This document shows, one piece after another, positions 15,632-24,480 of a stretch of 34,059 nucleotides of DNA; the stretch's first letter is position 1, and every line of letters begins with the position of its first letter. This stretch comes from an uncultured Clostridia bacterium (GTDB lineage Bacteria > Bacillota > Clostridia > TANB77 > CAG-508). The notes below the pieces were generated by a model, which saw nothing but the letters and a program-made list of their open reading frames with translations, had not been told where the DNA came from and made no database searches. The DNA is taken from NCBI GenBank assembly GCA_947589835.1, contig CANQCT010000013.1, positions 1 to 34,059 of the forward strand, in the 5' to 3' direction. The position numbers and the translations under genes are program-made.

Positions 15632-16549
15632 TTGGAAAAAGATAAAATTTATGAAATACTAGCTAAAGAAATAGACTTAAATAATATAAAAAAAGATGAA
15701 GAAATGAAAAAGCACACATCTTTTAAAATAGGCGGAAAAGCAGATATATTAATTACTATAAAAAATACAAAAGATTTAATATATGTTTTAAAAATTGCAA
15801 ATGAATATAACATTCCACTAACTGTAATAGGTAATGGAACCAATTTGTTAGTAAAAGATAATGGAATTAGAGGAATAGTTATTAAAATAGATATAGATGG
15901 TATTCAAATTGAAAAAAATGAAAATAGTGCTATTATAAAACTGGGCGCAGGAGTTAAAAATGCTATTTTAGCGCAAAATCTTTTAAAAGAGCAAATTGCA
16001 GGTTTTGAATTTGCAAGTGGAATACCTGGAACAATAGGTGGAGCAGTTTATATGAATGCAGGTGCCTATGGCGGAGAAATGAAAAACATTGTTAAAGATG
16101 TTACATATATGGAAAAGAATTTAAGTGTACACACTATAACAAATTCACAGTGTGAATTTGATTACAGGCATAGCATTTTTTCTAATAAGGATGTTATTAT
16201 TACAAATGTAACCATAGAGTTACCTTATGGAAAAGCAGAAGAAATAAAGCAAAAAATGGATGAAAATTTGCAAAGCAGAAAAGAAAAGCAACCTATAGAA
16301 ATGCCAAGTGCAGGAAGTACTTTTAAAAGAGGCACAGATTTTATTACAGCAAAATTAATAGATGAATGTGGCTTAAAAGGTTATAAAGTAGGTGGGGCAG
16401 AAGTATCTACTAAGCACGCAGGCTTTGTTGTAAATACAGGAAGCGCAACAGCGCAAGATGTAATAAACTTAGTAGAACACATAAAAAAAGTGGTATTAGA
16501 AAGATGCTCAAAAAACATTGAATTAGAAATAAAAATTATAGGTGAATAA
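15632..16549 (+). CDS. murB: UDP-N-acetylenolpyruvoylglucosamine reductase MurB
   Basis: FAD-dependent cytoplasmic reductase that makes UDP-N-acetylmuramate, the second committed step of peptidoglycan precursor synthesis. About 305 residues, type II layout. Motifs: HTSFKIGGKAD (start of FAD domain), GNGTNLLVKDNGIRG, FEFASGIPGTIGGAVYMNAG, YRHSIFS, PSAGSTFKRG, LIDECGLKGYKVGGAEVSTKHAGFVVN, and the C-terminal Glu in LEIKIIGE. I favour the TTG at 15632, eight bases after AAAGGTGG; the GTG at 15620 lies within that site. The gene is followed by yvcK, as in many Firmicutes, but rapZ and whiA are absent here. Confidence 0.95.
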   Translation: MEKDKIYEILAKEIDLNNIKKDEEMKKHTSFKIGGKADILITIKNTKDLIYVLKIANEYNIPLTVIGNGTNLLVKDNGIRGIVIKIDIDGIQIEKNENSAIIKLGAGVKNAILAQNLLKEQIAGFEFASGIPGTIGGAVYMNAGAYGGEMKNIVKDVTYMEKNLSVHTITNSQCEFDYRHSIFSNKDVIITNVTIELPYGKAEEIKQKMDENLQSRKEKQPIEMPSAGSTFKRGTDFITAKLIDECGLKGYKVGGAEVSTKHAGFVVNTGSATAQDVINLVEHIKKVVLERCSKNIELEIKIIGE

Positions 16550-16646
16550 TGCAAGTATATTAAAATTATACAAGGTTTATGGGTAGCCTTTTAAAAACCT
16601 AAATATATTATACAAGGAGAATATGGTATATACCATACAATTAATT

Positions 16647-18210
16647 ATGAAAGGTTTTTTTAAATGGTTTCGGCTCTAGCACAAAAATGAAAAGATGGAT
16701 ATTCCTAATTTTAGTTGGAATTGCCCTTAGCTGTTTTGGAATGGCACAAATATTAACAAATGAAAGACTAGATTTTATGCCATTACTAGGAATTATTTTG
16801 TGCTTTATAGTTGGCTTTAGTTTAGTTATTGTATCTGCTGTACAAATGCAAAGAAGAACTTTGGAACTACTAGTACAAGAAACAGATACTAGAACCCAAA
16901 ATCAAAACTCAAAAGTAAATAGTTTAATATTTAATAAAAAAGTTTATGAACAAGGGCCTAAAATTGTAGTAATTGGTGGCGGAAATGGTTTAAATGCAGT
17001 GCTAAAAGGTTTAAAAAATTACACCAATAATTTAACTGCAATTGTTACTGTATCAGATTATGGCGAATTTATTCCAGAATCAAGCAAAGAATTAGGTTCA
17101 ATGCCTTTAGATGATATAAAAGGAAGCATTATAGCACTTTCAGAAAATGAAAATGCTATGAAAAGCTTATTTAATACAAACTTTAGCACAGGAAGGCTAA
17201 AAGACCTTTGCTTTGGAGATATTTACTTATTAGCAATGAAAGAAGTATATGGCGATTTTACAAAATCTATTGAGCAAACAGAAAACATACTTAATATTAC
17301 AGGAAAAGTTCTTCCTGTAACATTGGAGCCAATACAAATTTGTGCAGAATTAGAAGATGGAACAGTTATAGAAAGTAGAAATAGAATACCAGAGGTAGTA
17401 AATTCAAAAGCTAGTAAAATAAACAGAATTTTTATAAATCCTACAAATTGCAAAGTGGCACCTGGCGTTTTAGAAGCAATACAAGAAGCAGATGCTATAG
17501 TTATAGGTCCTGGTAGTTTATACACAAGTATAATACCAAACCTATTAGTAAAAGGTGTTGCAAAAGCCATTAAAGAAAGCAAAGGTTTTAAAATTTATGT
17601 AAGCAATATTATGACAGAGCAAGGTCAAACAGATAATTATACATTATCAGACCATATTAAAGCAATTCACGAACATACAGGCAAAGGTGTAATTGAATAT
17701 TGTATTTATGATACAGGTGAATTAATTCCAGAATACATTAGAAAATATAATATGCAAGGACAAGAATTAGTAGAAATAGATTCTAGCAAAACAAAAGAAG
17801 AAGGAATATACTTAATGCAAAGGGAAATTTCTTGTGTTTCTGATGGATACATTAGACACAACCCTGATGCTATTGCAGCTTCTATTATTCAACTTATATG
17901 TGATGATTTAAAATTTAAAGATATGCAAAATGATACAAAATATGTTCTATTAAATGATAGGCTAAAAGAAGCAAAGAAAACCTTAAAAGTAAATAAGAAA
18001 AACAATACTTTCAAACCAAATAGAAAAAAATCTCAAAAAGCAGGAAGTAAATTCTATAAAAAATATAAAGATAGAATAGAATCTATCCAAGAAGCAGAAA
18101 TAAAAATGAAAGTAAAAGCTGGAATTCCAATAGAAGATTCTGAATCTACAAAAGAACCTCAAAAACCAAGTAAAAACAGTTTGAAAATAAAATCGTGGCT
18201 AAAAAAATAA
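16647..18210 (+). CDS. yvcK: YvcK/CofD-like protein with N-terminal membrane helices, +1 frameshift at CGG
   Basis: YvcK (gluconeogenesis factor, CofD fold) links carbon metabolism and cell-wall synthesis and binds UDP-sugars. An uninterrupted frame starts at ATG 16687 but has no ribosome site. Upstream, ATG 16647 (or 16623, just after AAGGAG) encodes MKGFFKWF, then CGG (16671-16673), CTC and TAG. Skipping the C joins to G-S-S-T-K-M-K-R-W, matching clostridial YvcK N-termini of the type FxKWLxPGxxxKRW. The joined protein is 520 residues from 16647. Two membrane helices follow, then IVVIGGGNGLNAVLKGLK, FINPTNCKVAPGVLEAI and AIVIGPGSLYTSI. The usual DDGGSSG loop is replaced by SDYGEFIPESSKELG, so nucleotide-sugar binding may differ. 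The C-terminus is Lys-rich. Confidence 0.85.
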
Positions 18211-18297
18211 GTAATACAAATAAAAAAATACTTCTAAAATCAAAAATGAAAAAACAGCAAAACATAGAATTTTAAATTTTTATGGAGGAATACACAA

Positions 18298-20340
18298 ATG
18301 AAATATGAACAAAAAGATTTATTATTAGAAAATGGAATAAAAAAAGATTGGATTATAACAAATGGCATAGGCGGTTACAGTAGTTCCACAATACTTGGAA
18401 TTAATACAAGAAAGTATCATGGCTTGCTTGTGGCTCCATTAAATCCACCTGCAAAAAGATATGTAATTTTATCTAAAGTAGATGAAAGCTTTGAAAGTGA
18501 TGGCAAAGAACATATTCTATATTCAAATATGGGAAAAAACTACATTTCAACAGGTTATAAATATTTAACTTCATTTGAAAAAGAATACGTGCCAATATTT
18601 ACTTATGAAGTAGATGGAGCAGTTATTAAAAAATTTATTTGTATGGATTATGGAAAAAATACTGTTTGTGTACTTTACAATATAAAAAATAACGACAAAA
18701 GAACAAAATTCAAAATAACTCCAATTATTAATTTTAGAGATTTTCATACCACTACTCCAAATACTAATTTTTATTTAAAACAAGAAATAAAAAATCAAAA
18801 AGTAAAAGTAGTAGTAAATAATCAAAATCAAACACCAATTTATATGAATTTATCAGAAGGAAAATACGTTGAGCATAAAGAAGATAACTTTAAAAATATG
18901 TATTACCTAGAAGAAGAAAGAAGAGGTGGAGAAGCTGAAGAAGACCTAGCAGTACCAGGAGTTTATGAAGTTAAGCTAAGAGCCAACGAAGAAAAATACA
19001 TTACATTTATTTGCTCATTAGAAGAAAACATAGAAGAATTAGATGGTAGAAATCTAGTTAACCAAGAAATTATACGTATTACTAGTGAGCTGTATGATTC
19101 ATATTTGTTAGACCCAAAAAAAGAATATACTAAAGAGTATAAAACATTAATTAGAGATTACATTATTGCATCTGATAACTTTGTAGTATATAGACCATCA
19201 TTTGCTTTATATACAATGATAGCAGGCTATCCGTGGTTTTTAGATTGGGGAAGGGATACCTTAATTTCATTTGAAGGAATTTTTCTTATTCCAAGAAGAT
19301 TTAAAAAAGCTAAAGAAGTACTTTTAACTTGTATTAGAGATATTAAATATGGACTAGTTCCAAATGGCTATTCTGGCTATGATAATAGACCATTATACAA
19401 TAGTGTAGATGCATCACTTTTACTATTTGAGCAGGTTAGAAAATACTTAGATTACACTCATGACTTTGAATTTTTAAAGGGTAGCTTATATGAAACATTA
19501 AAAAAAGTTATAAATGCATATATAGCTGGAATTGATTTAGATGGAAATAATATTCATTTAGATGAAGAAGATGGCCTATTATCTTCAGGAACAGAGCATA
19601 TTCAAAATACATGGATGGATGCAAAAATTGGAGATAAGGTAGTTACACCAAGAAATGGAAAAGCAGTTGAAATAAATGCTTTATGGTATAATGCACTATG
19701 CATTATGGCAGAATTTGCAAAACTATATAAAGAAAAAGATTTAGTAGAAAAATATACAAACCTAGCTAACAAATGTAAAAAAAGCTTTATGGTTAAATTT
19801 TATAACAAAAAAAGAAAAAGCTTAGACGACCTAGTTGGAGATAACAAAATAAGACCAAATCAACTATTTGCATTATCTTTACATTATCCAGTAGTTGATC
19901 CTAGCTCAAATGAGGCAAAAGAAATTTTAAACACAGTTACTAAAAAGCTACTTACACCTTATGGCTTAAAAACATTAGCTAAAGGAGAAAATGGATATAG
20001 GGAAATTTACGAAGGTGACCAAATAAAAAGAGATATGAGTTATCATCAAGGAATTACATGGCCATGGCTTTTAGGTATTTACTCAGATAGCTTTTTAAAT
20101 ATTATAAATGCTGAAAAAAATAAAACTAAAAAGAAAGAATTACAAAAAGAGTATTATGAGTTTGCCAAAAAAGTAGAAGACACATTTTATAACGAAATGT
20201 ACAAAAATTCCACAGTAGGAAGTATTAGTGAAATTTATGATTCAGCTAAACCTTATGAAGCTAAAGGAACTTTTGCACAGGCGTGGTCAGTAGCAGAAGT
20301 TTTTAGAATAATTATTAAAAACCATGAGCAAAACTATTAA
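18298..20340 (+). CDS. Glycogen debranching enzyme (amylo-alpha-1,6-glucosidase, GH133)
   Basis: 680-residue debranching enzyme of the archaeal/bacterial type. The N-terminal domain (about 1-250) opens with DWIITNGIGGYSSSTILGINTRKYHGLLVA split over residues 18-47, the signature of the GDE N-terminal domain. The C-terminal (alpha/alpha)6 catalytic domain (about 280-675) has PWFLDWGRDTLISFEGI, NSVDASLLLFEQ, GTEHIQNTWMDAKIG, AVEINALWYNAL and SYHQGITWPWLLGIY, with the expected acidic residues. ATG follows ATGGAGG. It lies after yvcK and belongs to the glycogen theme seen at 22749-27324. Confidence 0.92.
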   Translation: MKYEQKDLLLENGIKKDWIITNGIGGYSSSTILGINTRKYHGLLVAPLNPPAKRYVILSKVDESFESDGKEHILYSNMGKNYISTGYKYLTSFEKEYVPIFTYEVDGAVIKKFICMDYGKNTVCVLYNIKNNDKRTKFKITPIINFRDFHTTTPNTNFYLKQEIKNQKVKVVVNNQNQTPIYMNLSEGKYVEHKEDNFKNMYYLEEERRGGEAEEDLAVPGVYEVKLRANEEKYITFICSLEENIEELDGRNLVNQEIIRITSELYDSYLLDPKKEYTKEYKTLIRDYIIASDNFVVYRPSFALYTMIAGYPWFLDWGRDTLISFEGIFLIPRRFKKAKEVLLTCIRDIKYGLVPNGYSGYDNRPLYNSVDASLLLFEQVRKYLDYTHDFEFLKGSLYETLKKVINAYIAGIDLDGNNIHLDEEDGLLSSGTEHIQNTWMDAKIGDKVVTPRNGKAVEINALWYNALCIMAEFAKLYKEKDLVEKYTNLANKCKKSFMVKFYNKKRKSLDDLVGDNKIRPNQLFALSLHYPVVDPSSNEAKEILNTVTKKLLTPYGLKTLAKGENGYREIYEGDQIKRDMSYHQGITWPWLLGIYSDSFLNIINAEKNKTKKKELQKEYYEFAKKVEDTFYNEMYKNSTVGSISEIYDSAKPYEAKGTFAQAWSVAEVFRIIIKNHEQNY

Positions 20341-20377
20341 TAATAAAACTACTTATTAAAGTTATAATTACGCTAAA

Positions 20378-20491
20378 GCTTAAATAGTACTAGTTTTCTT
20401 GTTTTTCAAATTGCCCATTGCAGAAGTAGGTTCAAAGAAGAAAGCAAGAAACGGGACCTTTCAAAACTGCGAAAAATAGTACTATTTAAGC
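20378..20491 (+). repeat. 115-bp hairpin element, copy E
   Basis: Outer stem GCTTAAATAGTAC with its exact complement. It lies between two co-directional genes, 53 bases before ruvC. The inner arm has CCCATT in place of CCCGTT, which opens one pair. Confidence 0.9.
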
Positions 20492-20543
20492 AAATGGAAT
20501 TTATTAGAAATGTTAATACTAGATAGAAAGGACTAAAACAAAA

Positions 20544-21029
20544 ATGAGAGTTCTAGGAATAGATCCAGGATTTGCAATAACAGGTTATAGTGTTATAGAT
20601 TATATTGGAAATAAGTTTAATTTAATTACACATGGAGCAGTACTTACAAAAGCAGGTGAATCATTTCCACAAAGGCTTCTTAAATTAAACAATGACCTAG
20701 AGCAAATAATAGATACATATAAACCAGATGCAATATCTGTTGAAGAATTATTTTTTAATAACAATGCAAAAACTGCTATAAATGTAGCACAAGCAAGAGG
20801 CGTTATATTAGTAGTAGGTTGCAGAAAGGGAATACCTACTTATGAATATACACCACTTCAAATAAAGCAATCAGTTGTAGGATATGGAAGGGCAGATAAA
20901 TTACAAGTTCAAAAAATGGTAAAAACTATTTTAAAAGTAGATGCTTTACCAAAACTAGATGATACCACAGATAGTATGGCAGCAGCAATTTGCCATGCAC
21001 ATTCTGCAAAATTTGCAGAAAAATTGTAG
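20544..21029 (+). CDS. ruvC: Holliday junction resolvase RuvC
   Basis: Endonuclease that cuts four-way DNA junctions during recombinational repair as a dimer, normally with RuvAB. 161 residues, RNase H-like fold. Catalytic acids: D7 (GIDPGF), E67/E68 (SVEELFF), D139/D140 and D143 (DDTTDSMAAAICH). NAKTAINVAQARG and YTPLQIKQSVVGYGRADK are conserved. ruvA and ruvB are not in the window. The TAG stop is directly followed by the first base of a REP-like repeat, suggesting that the repeat entered next to or at the gene's end. Confidence 0.95.
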   Translation: MRVLGIDPGFAITGYSVIDYIGNKFNLITHGAVLTKAGESFPQRLLKLNNDLEQIIDTYKPDAISVEELFFNNNAKTAINVAQARGVILVVGCRKGIPTYEYTPLQIKQSVVGYGRADKLQVQKMVKTILKVDALPKLDDTTDSMAAAICHAHSAKFAEKL

Positions 21030-21074
21030 GGGACAGTCCCTTTTTCCCTTTTTGGGTAATTAGGGACAGGTCAT
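21029..21074. repeat. REP-like repeat (GGGGACAG family), copy 1
   Basis: GGGGACAGTCCC, then a T/C-rich stretch (CCCTTTTTCCCTTTTTGGG) and a final GGGACAGGTCA. Much more GC-rich than the surroundings. Related copies are at 24362 and 28799. The GGGAC/GTCCC palindrome recalls REP sequences mobilised by REP-associated tyrosine transposases; no such gene is in the window. Confidence 0.75.
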
Positions 21075-21128
21075 AGTTAAAATTTTATTATTATATTAGC
21101 ATAAAAAAATAGAGAAAGGCATAAAAAA

Positions 21129-22151
21129 ATGGCTATTTATTTAATGTATGGAGAAGAAACATATCTTTTAGAAAACCAAGTAAAAAGAATAAAAAAAGAA
21201 TTTGGAGAGCAAGTTTTAGGAATTAACTATATTCAAATAGATGAAACAAATGTAGATACCTTAATTTCAAACCTAGAAACTCCAGCATTTGGCTTTCCAA
21301 AAAAGCTAATTATAGCCAAAAATACAGGGCTTTTCAAAAAAGAAAAAAAATCTGCAAGTAAACCAAAGCAAACTAAAGCTGAGGGAAAAAAAAGCAAAAC
21401 AGAAAATGCCAATATTCCTATACAAGAAAAAATAGCAAATTACATAGAAGCCAATCAAAAAGAACTTTTAGAAACAGTTGACTTAATATTTATAGAACAA
21501 GAAGTAGAAAAAAATTCATTATATCAAGTTATAGAAAAAATAGGAACAGTAAAAGAATTTGCACTTTTAAAACTTCCAGAATTAATAACAAACCTTAAAA
21601 AAATTTGCAGTGCCTATAAAGTAAGCATAGATGAAGCTTCTGCTAAATATTTAGTAGAATGCTCTGGAACTAATATGCAAGACTTAATAAATGAAATTAG
21701 AAAGTTAATAGAATATAAAGGTGAAGGCGGAAATATTACTAAGGAAGACATAGATAAACTTTGCATAAAGCAAATTCAAGCAATTATATTTGATTTAACA
21801 GATAACTTAGGAAAAAAAGATATAAAATCTGCACTAGATGTTTTAAATGGACTTGTATTAAACAAAGAACCTGTACAAAAAATATTAGTTACACTATATA
21901 ACCATTTTAAAAAATTATATATTATAAAAATAGCAGAAGAATATCACAAAGATGTAGCAACTGCAATGAACTTAAAACCTAATCAAATGTTTTTAGTAAC
22001 AAAATATAAAACACAATCAAAATACTTTGAAAAACAAGAATTGAGAAATATTTTAGAAGAATTAGTTAATTTAGATGCAAATTATAAAGTTGGTTTAATA
22101 GATTTAAATATTGGGCTAGAAGCTATTCTTTGTAGATACTGCTCAAAGTAA
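21129..22151 (+). CDS. holA: DNA polymerase III subunit delta (HolA)
   Basis: Clamp-loader subunit that opens the sliding clamp during replication. 340 residues, the usual length. The N-terminus has YLMYGEETYLLENQVKRIKKEF, typical of Firmicute HolA. The middle has VECSGTNMQDLINEIRKLIEYKG and ITKEDIDKLC, and the C-terminal collar domain QKILVTLYNHFKKLYIIKIAEEY. A Lys/Ser-rich insertion lies at about 75-100 (KKEKKSASKPKQTKAEGKKS). ATG is preceded by AGAAAGGCAT. Confidence 0.92.
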   Translation: MAIYLMYGEETYLLENQVKRIKKEFGEQVLGINYIQIDETNVDTLISNLETPAFGFPKKLIIAKNTGLFKKEKKSASKPKQTKAEGKKSKTENANIPIQEKIANYIEANQKELLETVDLIFIEQEVEKNSLYQVIEKIGTVKEFALLKLPELITNLKKICSAYKVSIDEASAKYLVECSGTNMQDLINEIRKLIEYKGEGGNITKEDIDKLCIKQIQAIIFDLTDNLGKKDIKSALDVLNGLVLNKEPVQKILVTLYNHFKKLYIIKIAEEYHKDVATAMNLKPNQMFLVTKYKTQSKYFEKQELRNILEELVNLDANYKVGLIDLNIGLEAILCRYCSK

Positions 22152-22204
22152 GAAAATTAAAAACTGCAAAAGTGCGCATAAATAAGCACAAATATAAGTA
22201 TATT

Positions 22205-22258
22205 AATATTGTTAGTAATTTTAACAAATTAAATAAAATTACTAACAATATTTTATTT
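22205..22258. terminator. Bidirectional terminator between holA and the XRE gene
   Basis: A perfect 19-bp inverted repeat (AATATTGTTAGTAATTTTA and its complement) around a ten-base loop, with T-rich sequence on each side, between convergent genes. Confidence 0.75.
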
Positions 22259-22262
22259 TAAA

Positions 22263-22583
22263 TTATTTATTATGTGCTTTAATAGAACGAATAACTTCAT
22301 AAACTAAATCTAAAGCACCTTCAGGAAGAATACTTACCATACGAATAATTTTTTTACGTAAATCATCTTTCACATCTTTACCAAACAAAAAATAATCAGA
22401 AGAATAACCAGTATATTCACAAAGAGCAATTAAAGTGTTCATTCCAATAGATTTATTACCCAACTCTAATTGTGCCAAATAAGACTCTGAAATGTTTATT
22501 TTTTCAGAAAAAACACTTCTACTCATTCTTAATGCTTCTCTTACATTTCTAATACGATTTCCAACTTCTAAAGTATTTTTCAT
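22263..22583 (-). CDS. XRE-family helix-turn-helix regulator
   Basis: DNA-binding regulator of about 106 residues. The Cro/C1-type HTH spans about 6-62: VGNRIRNVREALRMSRSVFSEKINISESYLAQLELGNKS, then MNTLIALCEYTGYSSDYFLFG. The short C-terminal helix (LPEGALDLVYEVIRSIKAHNK) may mediate dimer contact. I prefer ATG 22583; the longer frame from 22631 adds a stretch with no ribosome site. Its target is unknown; the nearest palindromic sites are not matched to it. Confidence 0.85.
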   Translation of the reverse strand: MKNTLEVGNRIRNVREALRMSRSVFSEKINISESYLAQLELGNKSIGMNTLIALCEYTGYSSDYFLFGKDVKDDLRKKIIRMVSILPEGALDLVYEVIRSIKAHNK

Positions 22584-22707
22584 TTCATTTACCACTACTT
22601 TCTTAAAATTCAATATTACAAAAATCGACATTTTTTTTATTAATTATATACATGGATATTAAAACAATAAACATACTAAAAGGATAATAAAAATATTACC
22701 TAAAAGT

Positions 22708-22733
22708 AAAAAACCTTCCTATAGGAAGGTTTT
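22708..22733 (-). terminator. Terminator of the GH57 gene
   Basis: AAAACCTTCC and GGAAGGTTTT around TATA, followed on the minus strand by six T, 16 bases past the stop. Confidence 0.85.
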
Positions 22734-22748
22734 AATAATAAACTTAAA

Positions 22749-24342
22749 TTAACTATAAATTTTAAAATCAATATCAGGAAAAATACAATCTTTTTCTTCT
22801 AAATCCTTCAAAAAATTTATATAATTTTCATCTATATTATCTAATATTAAACCATTATAAAGCTTAGTAAATCTACCAACGTGCTGTTTAATTCTTTTTT
22901 TAGCATAATCAACCATTGTTCCATTTGTAATAATAAATAGCCAATCACTACTTTGAGCAAGTAGAACCTCTCTTGCACATTGATTTAGTGCCCTAATTTT
23001 AATACTATCAGTTTCATTATAAAACTTTTGAGCTAACTCTACCATATTATCGCCAATTTTATGTAGGTGCTTGTGAGCATAATCATTTGTATGGTTAAGC
23101 CAAACTTCGCTATAACCATTTGCACCCCAACTAGAACGGCAGGGGGTAGAAATTTGCATTGAAGGATATTTATCAATATACTCACTAGGAGTAATCAACT
23201 CAAAATCACATTTATCATAATAAATCTTTTTAAATAAAATATAAAGCCAGTCTGGACCTTCATACCACCAGTGACCATAAAGTTCAGCATCATAAGGGCA
23301 TACAATAATAGGCGGATTATTTGTTAAAGGAGCAAGTTTATTTATTTGGGCCTCTCTACTATCAAAAAAATGACCAGCCTGCTTTTCAACAGAATCCATA
23401 GCCCACCTAGGATTATAATAATCTTTTTCACAGTCTTTTCCAGTAATACGATAATATTTTATTCCAGTATGAACCCTAGCTCCATTAGAAGCAATGTATG
23501 GCTTAATATAATCATAAGGAGCATCATAACCAATATCTCTGTAAAATTCCCTATAATTAAAATCTCCAGGGTAGCCATTAATAGAACTCCATACTTGCCT
23601 AGAAGACTCAATATCACGGCCAAAAGCAATAATGCCTTCTGGGGAAACAATAGGGGCAAAAGTACCATAAATAGGAGTAGGATCCGCATACAAAATTCCA
23701 TGAGATTCTGTAATAATATATTCAATACCAAACTCTTTTAAATATTTATCAGCTTCTGGAATATAGCCACATTCAGGAAGCCAAATGCCACGAGGCTTTT
23801 TTCCAAAATATTTTTCATAAGTTTGAACACCAACAGCAATTTGTGCTCTAATAGTTTTTTCATTAACATATAAAATAGGAAAATATCCATGTGTAGCTCC
23901 ACATGTAATAATTTCTAATTTGCCGAATATCTTGAAAATGCTTAAAAGCTTGTATTAAATTACATTTATACACATCTTCATATAAAAGCAAATCATTAGA
24001 ATAACGGTTAAAATAATAATGTGCTAATTCATTTTCTTTTTGATTATCCTTTGTTCTATCAATTTCCTTTTCTGAAAGTTCAATATGTTTATGCAAATAC
24101 TTAATATAACGCTCTTGCAATAATTTATTATCAAGCATATTTAAAAGAGGAGGAGTAATTGACATAGTAATACGGAAGTCAACATTTTCCTTCTCTAATT
24201 TTGTAAAATTTATTAATAATGGAATATAGGTTTCAGAAATTGCTTCATATAGCCATTGCTCTTCTAAGTAATCTTCACTTTCAGGGTGATGAATAAAAGG
24301 CAAATGCGCATGCAATATGAAACTAACGTAGCCTTTAGCCAT
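22749..24342 (-). CDS. GH57 family 1,4-alpha-glucan branching-type enzyme (DUF1957), +1 frameshift at CGG
   Basis: Glycoside hydrolase family 57 enzyme of the branching type, acting on glycogen. ATG 24342 follows AAGGAGGGAATT. The N-terminus has GYVSFILHAHLPFIHHPE. Frame 1 runs to ...FKHFQDI, a CGG codon (23925-23923), and then garbage to a stop at 23863. Skipping the C gives G-K-L-E-I-I-T-C-G-A-T-H-G-Y-F-P, with the family's Glu-containing motif, then GIWLPECGYIPEADKYL, ITESHGILYADP, and further on PIIVCPYDAELYGHWWYEGP and RSSWGANGYSEVWLN. The joined length of 530 residues is that of intact family members. Its neighbours are a DUF4912 protein and a glycosyltransferase. Confidence 0.9.
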
Positions 24343-24361
24343 AATTCCCTCCTTACTTATT

Positions 24362-24475
24362 GGGGACAGTCCCTTTTTCCCTTTTTGGGTAATTGGGGAC
24401 TGTCCCTTTTTCCCTTTTTGGGGGTGCTTGGACCAGGTACCAATGCTTATTTTTAAGCACTTAGGGACAGGTCAT
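24362..24475. repeat. REP-like repeat (GGGGACAG family), copy 2, double
   Basis: Two tandem units beginning GGGGACAGTCCC and GGGGACTGTCCC, each followed by the CCCTTTTTCCCTTTTTGGG block, then a segment with GTGCTT...AAGCAC and the final GGGACAGGTCA. The last part matches copy 3 at 28799. It lies between the DUF4912 gene and the GH57 gene on the minus strand. Confidence 0.8.
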
Positions 24476-24480
24476 AAAAT

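Noticed and set aside
23346..23741. Open frame of 131 residues on the + strand inside the GH57 gene
   Set aside because: Opposite-strand shadow of conserved GH57 sequence.
299..24342. Reading the four broken genes simply as pseudogenes or random sequencing errors
   Set aside because: Random indels in AT-rich DNA are expected mainly in A or T runs. All four are a C before GGN, and no other gene has an in-frame CGG. A systematic C-insertion artefact remains possible and is named as the main alternative.
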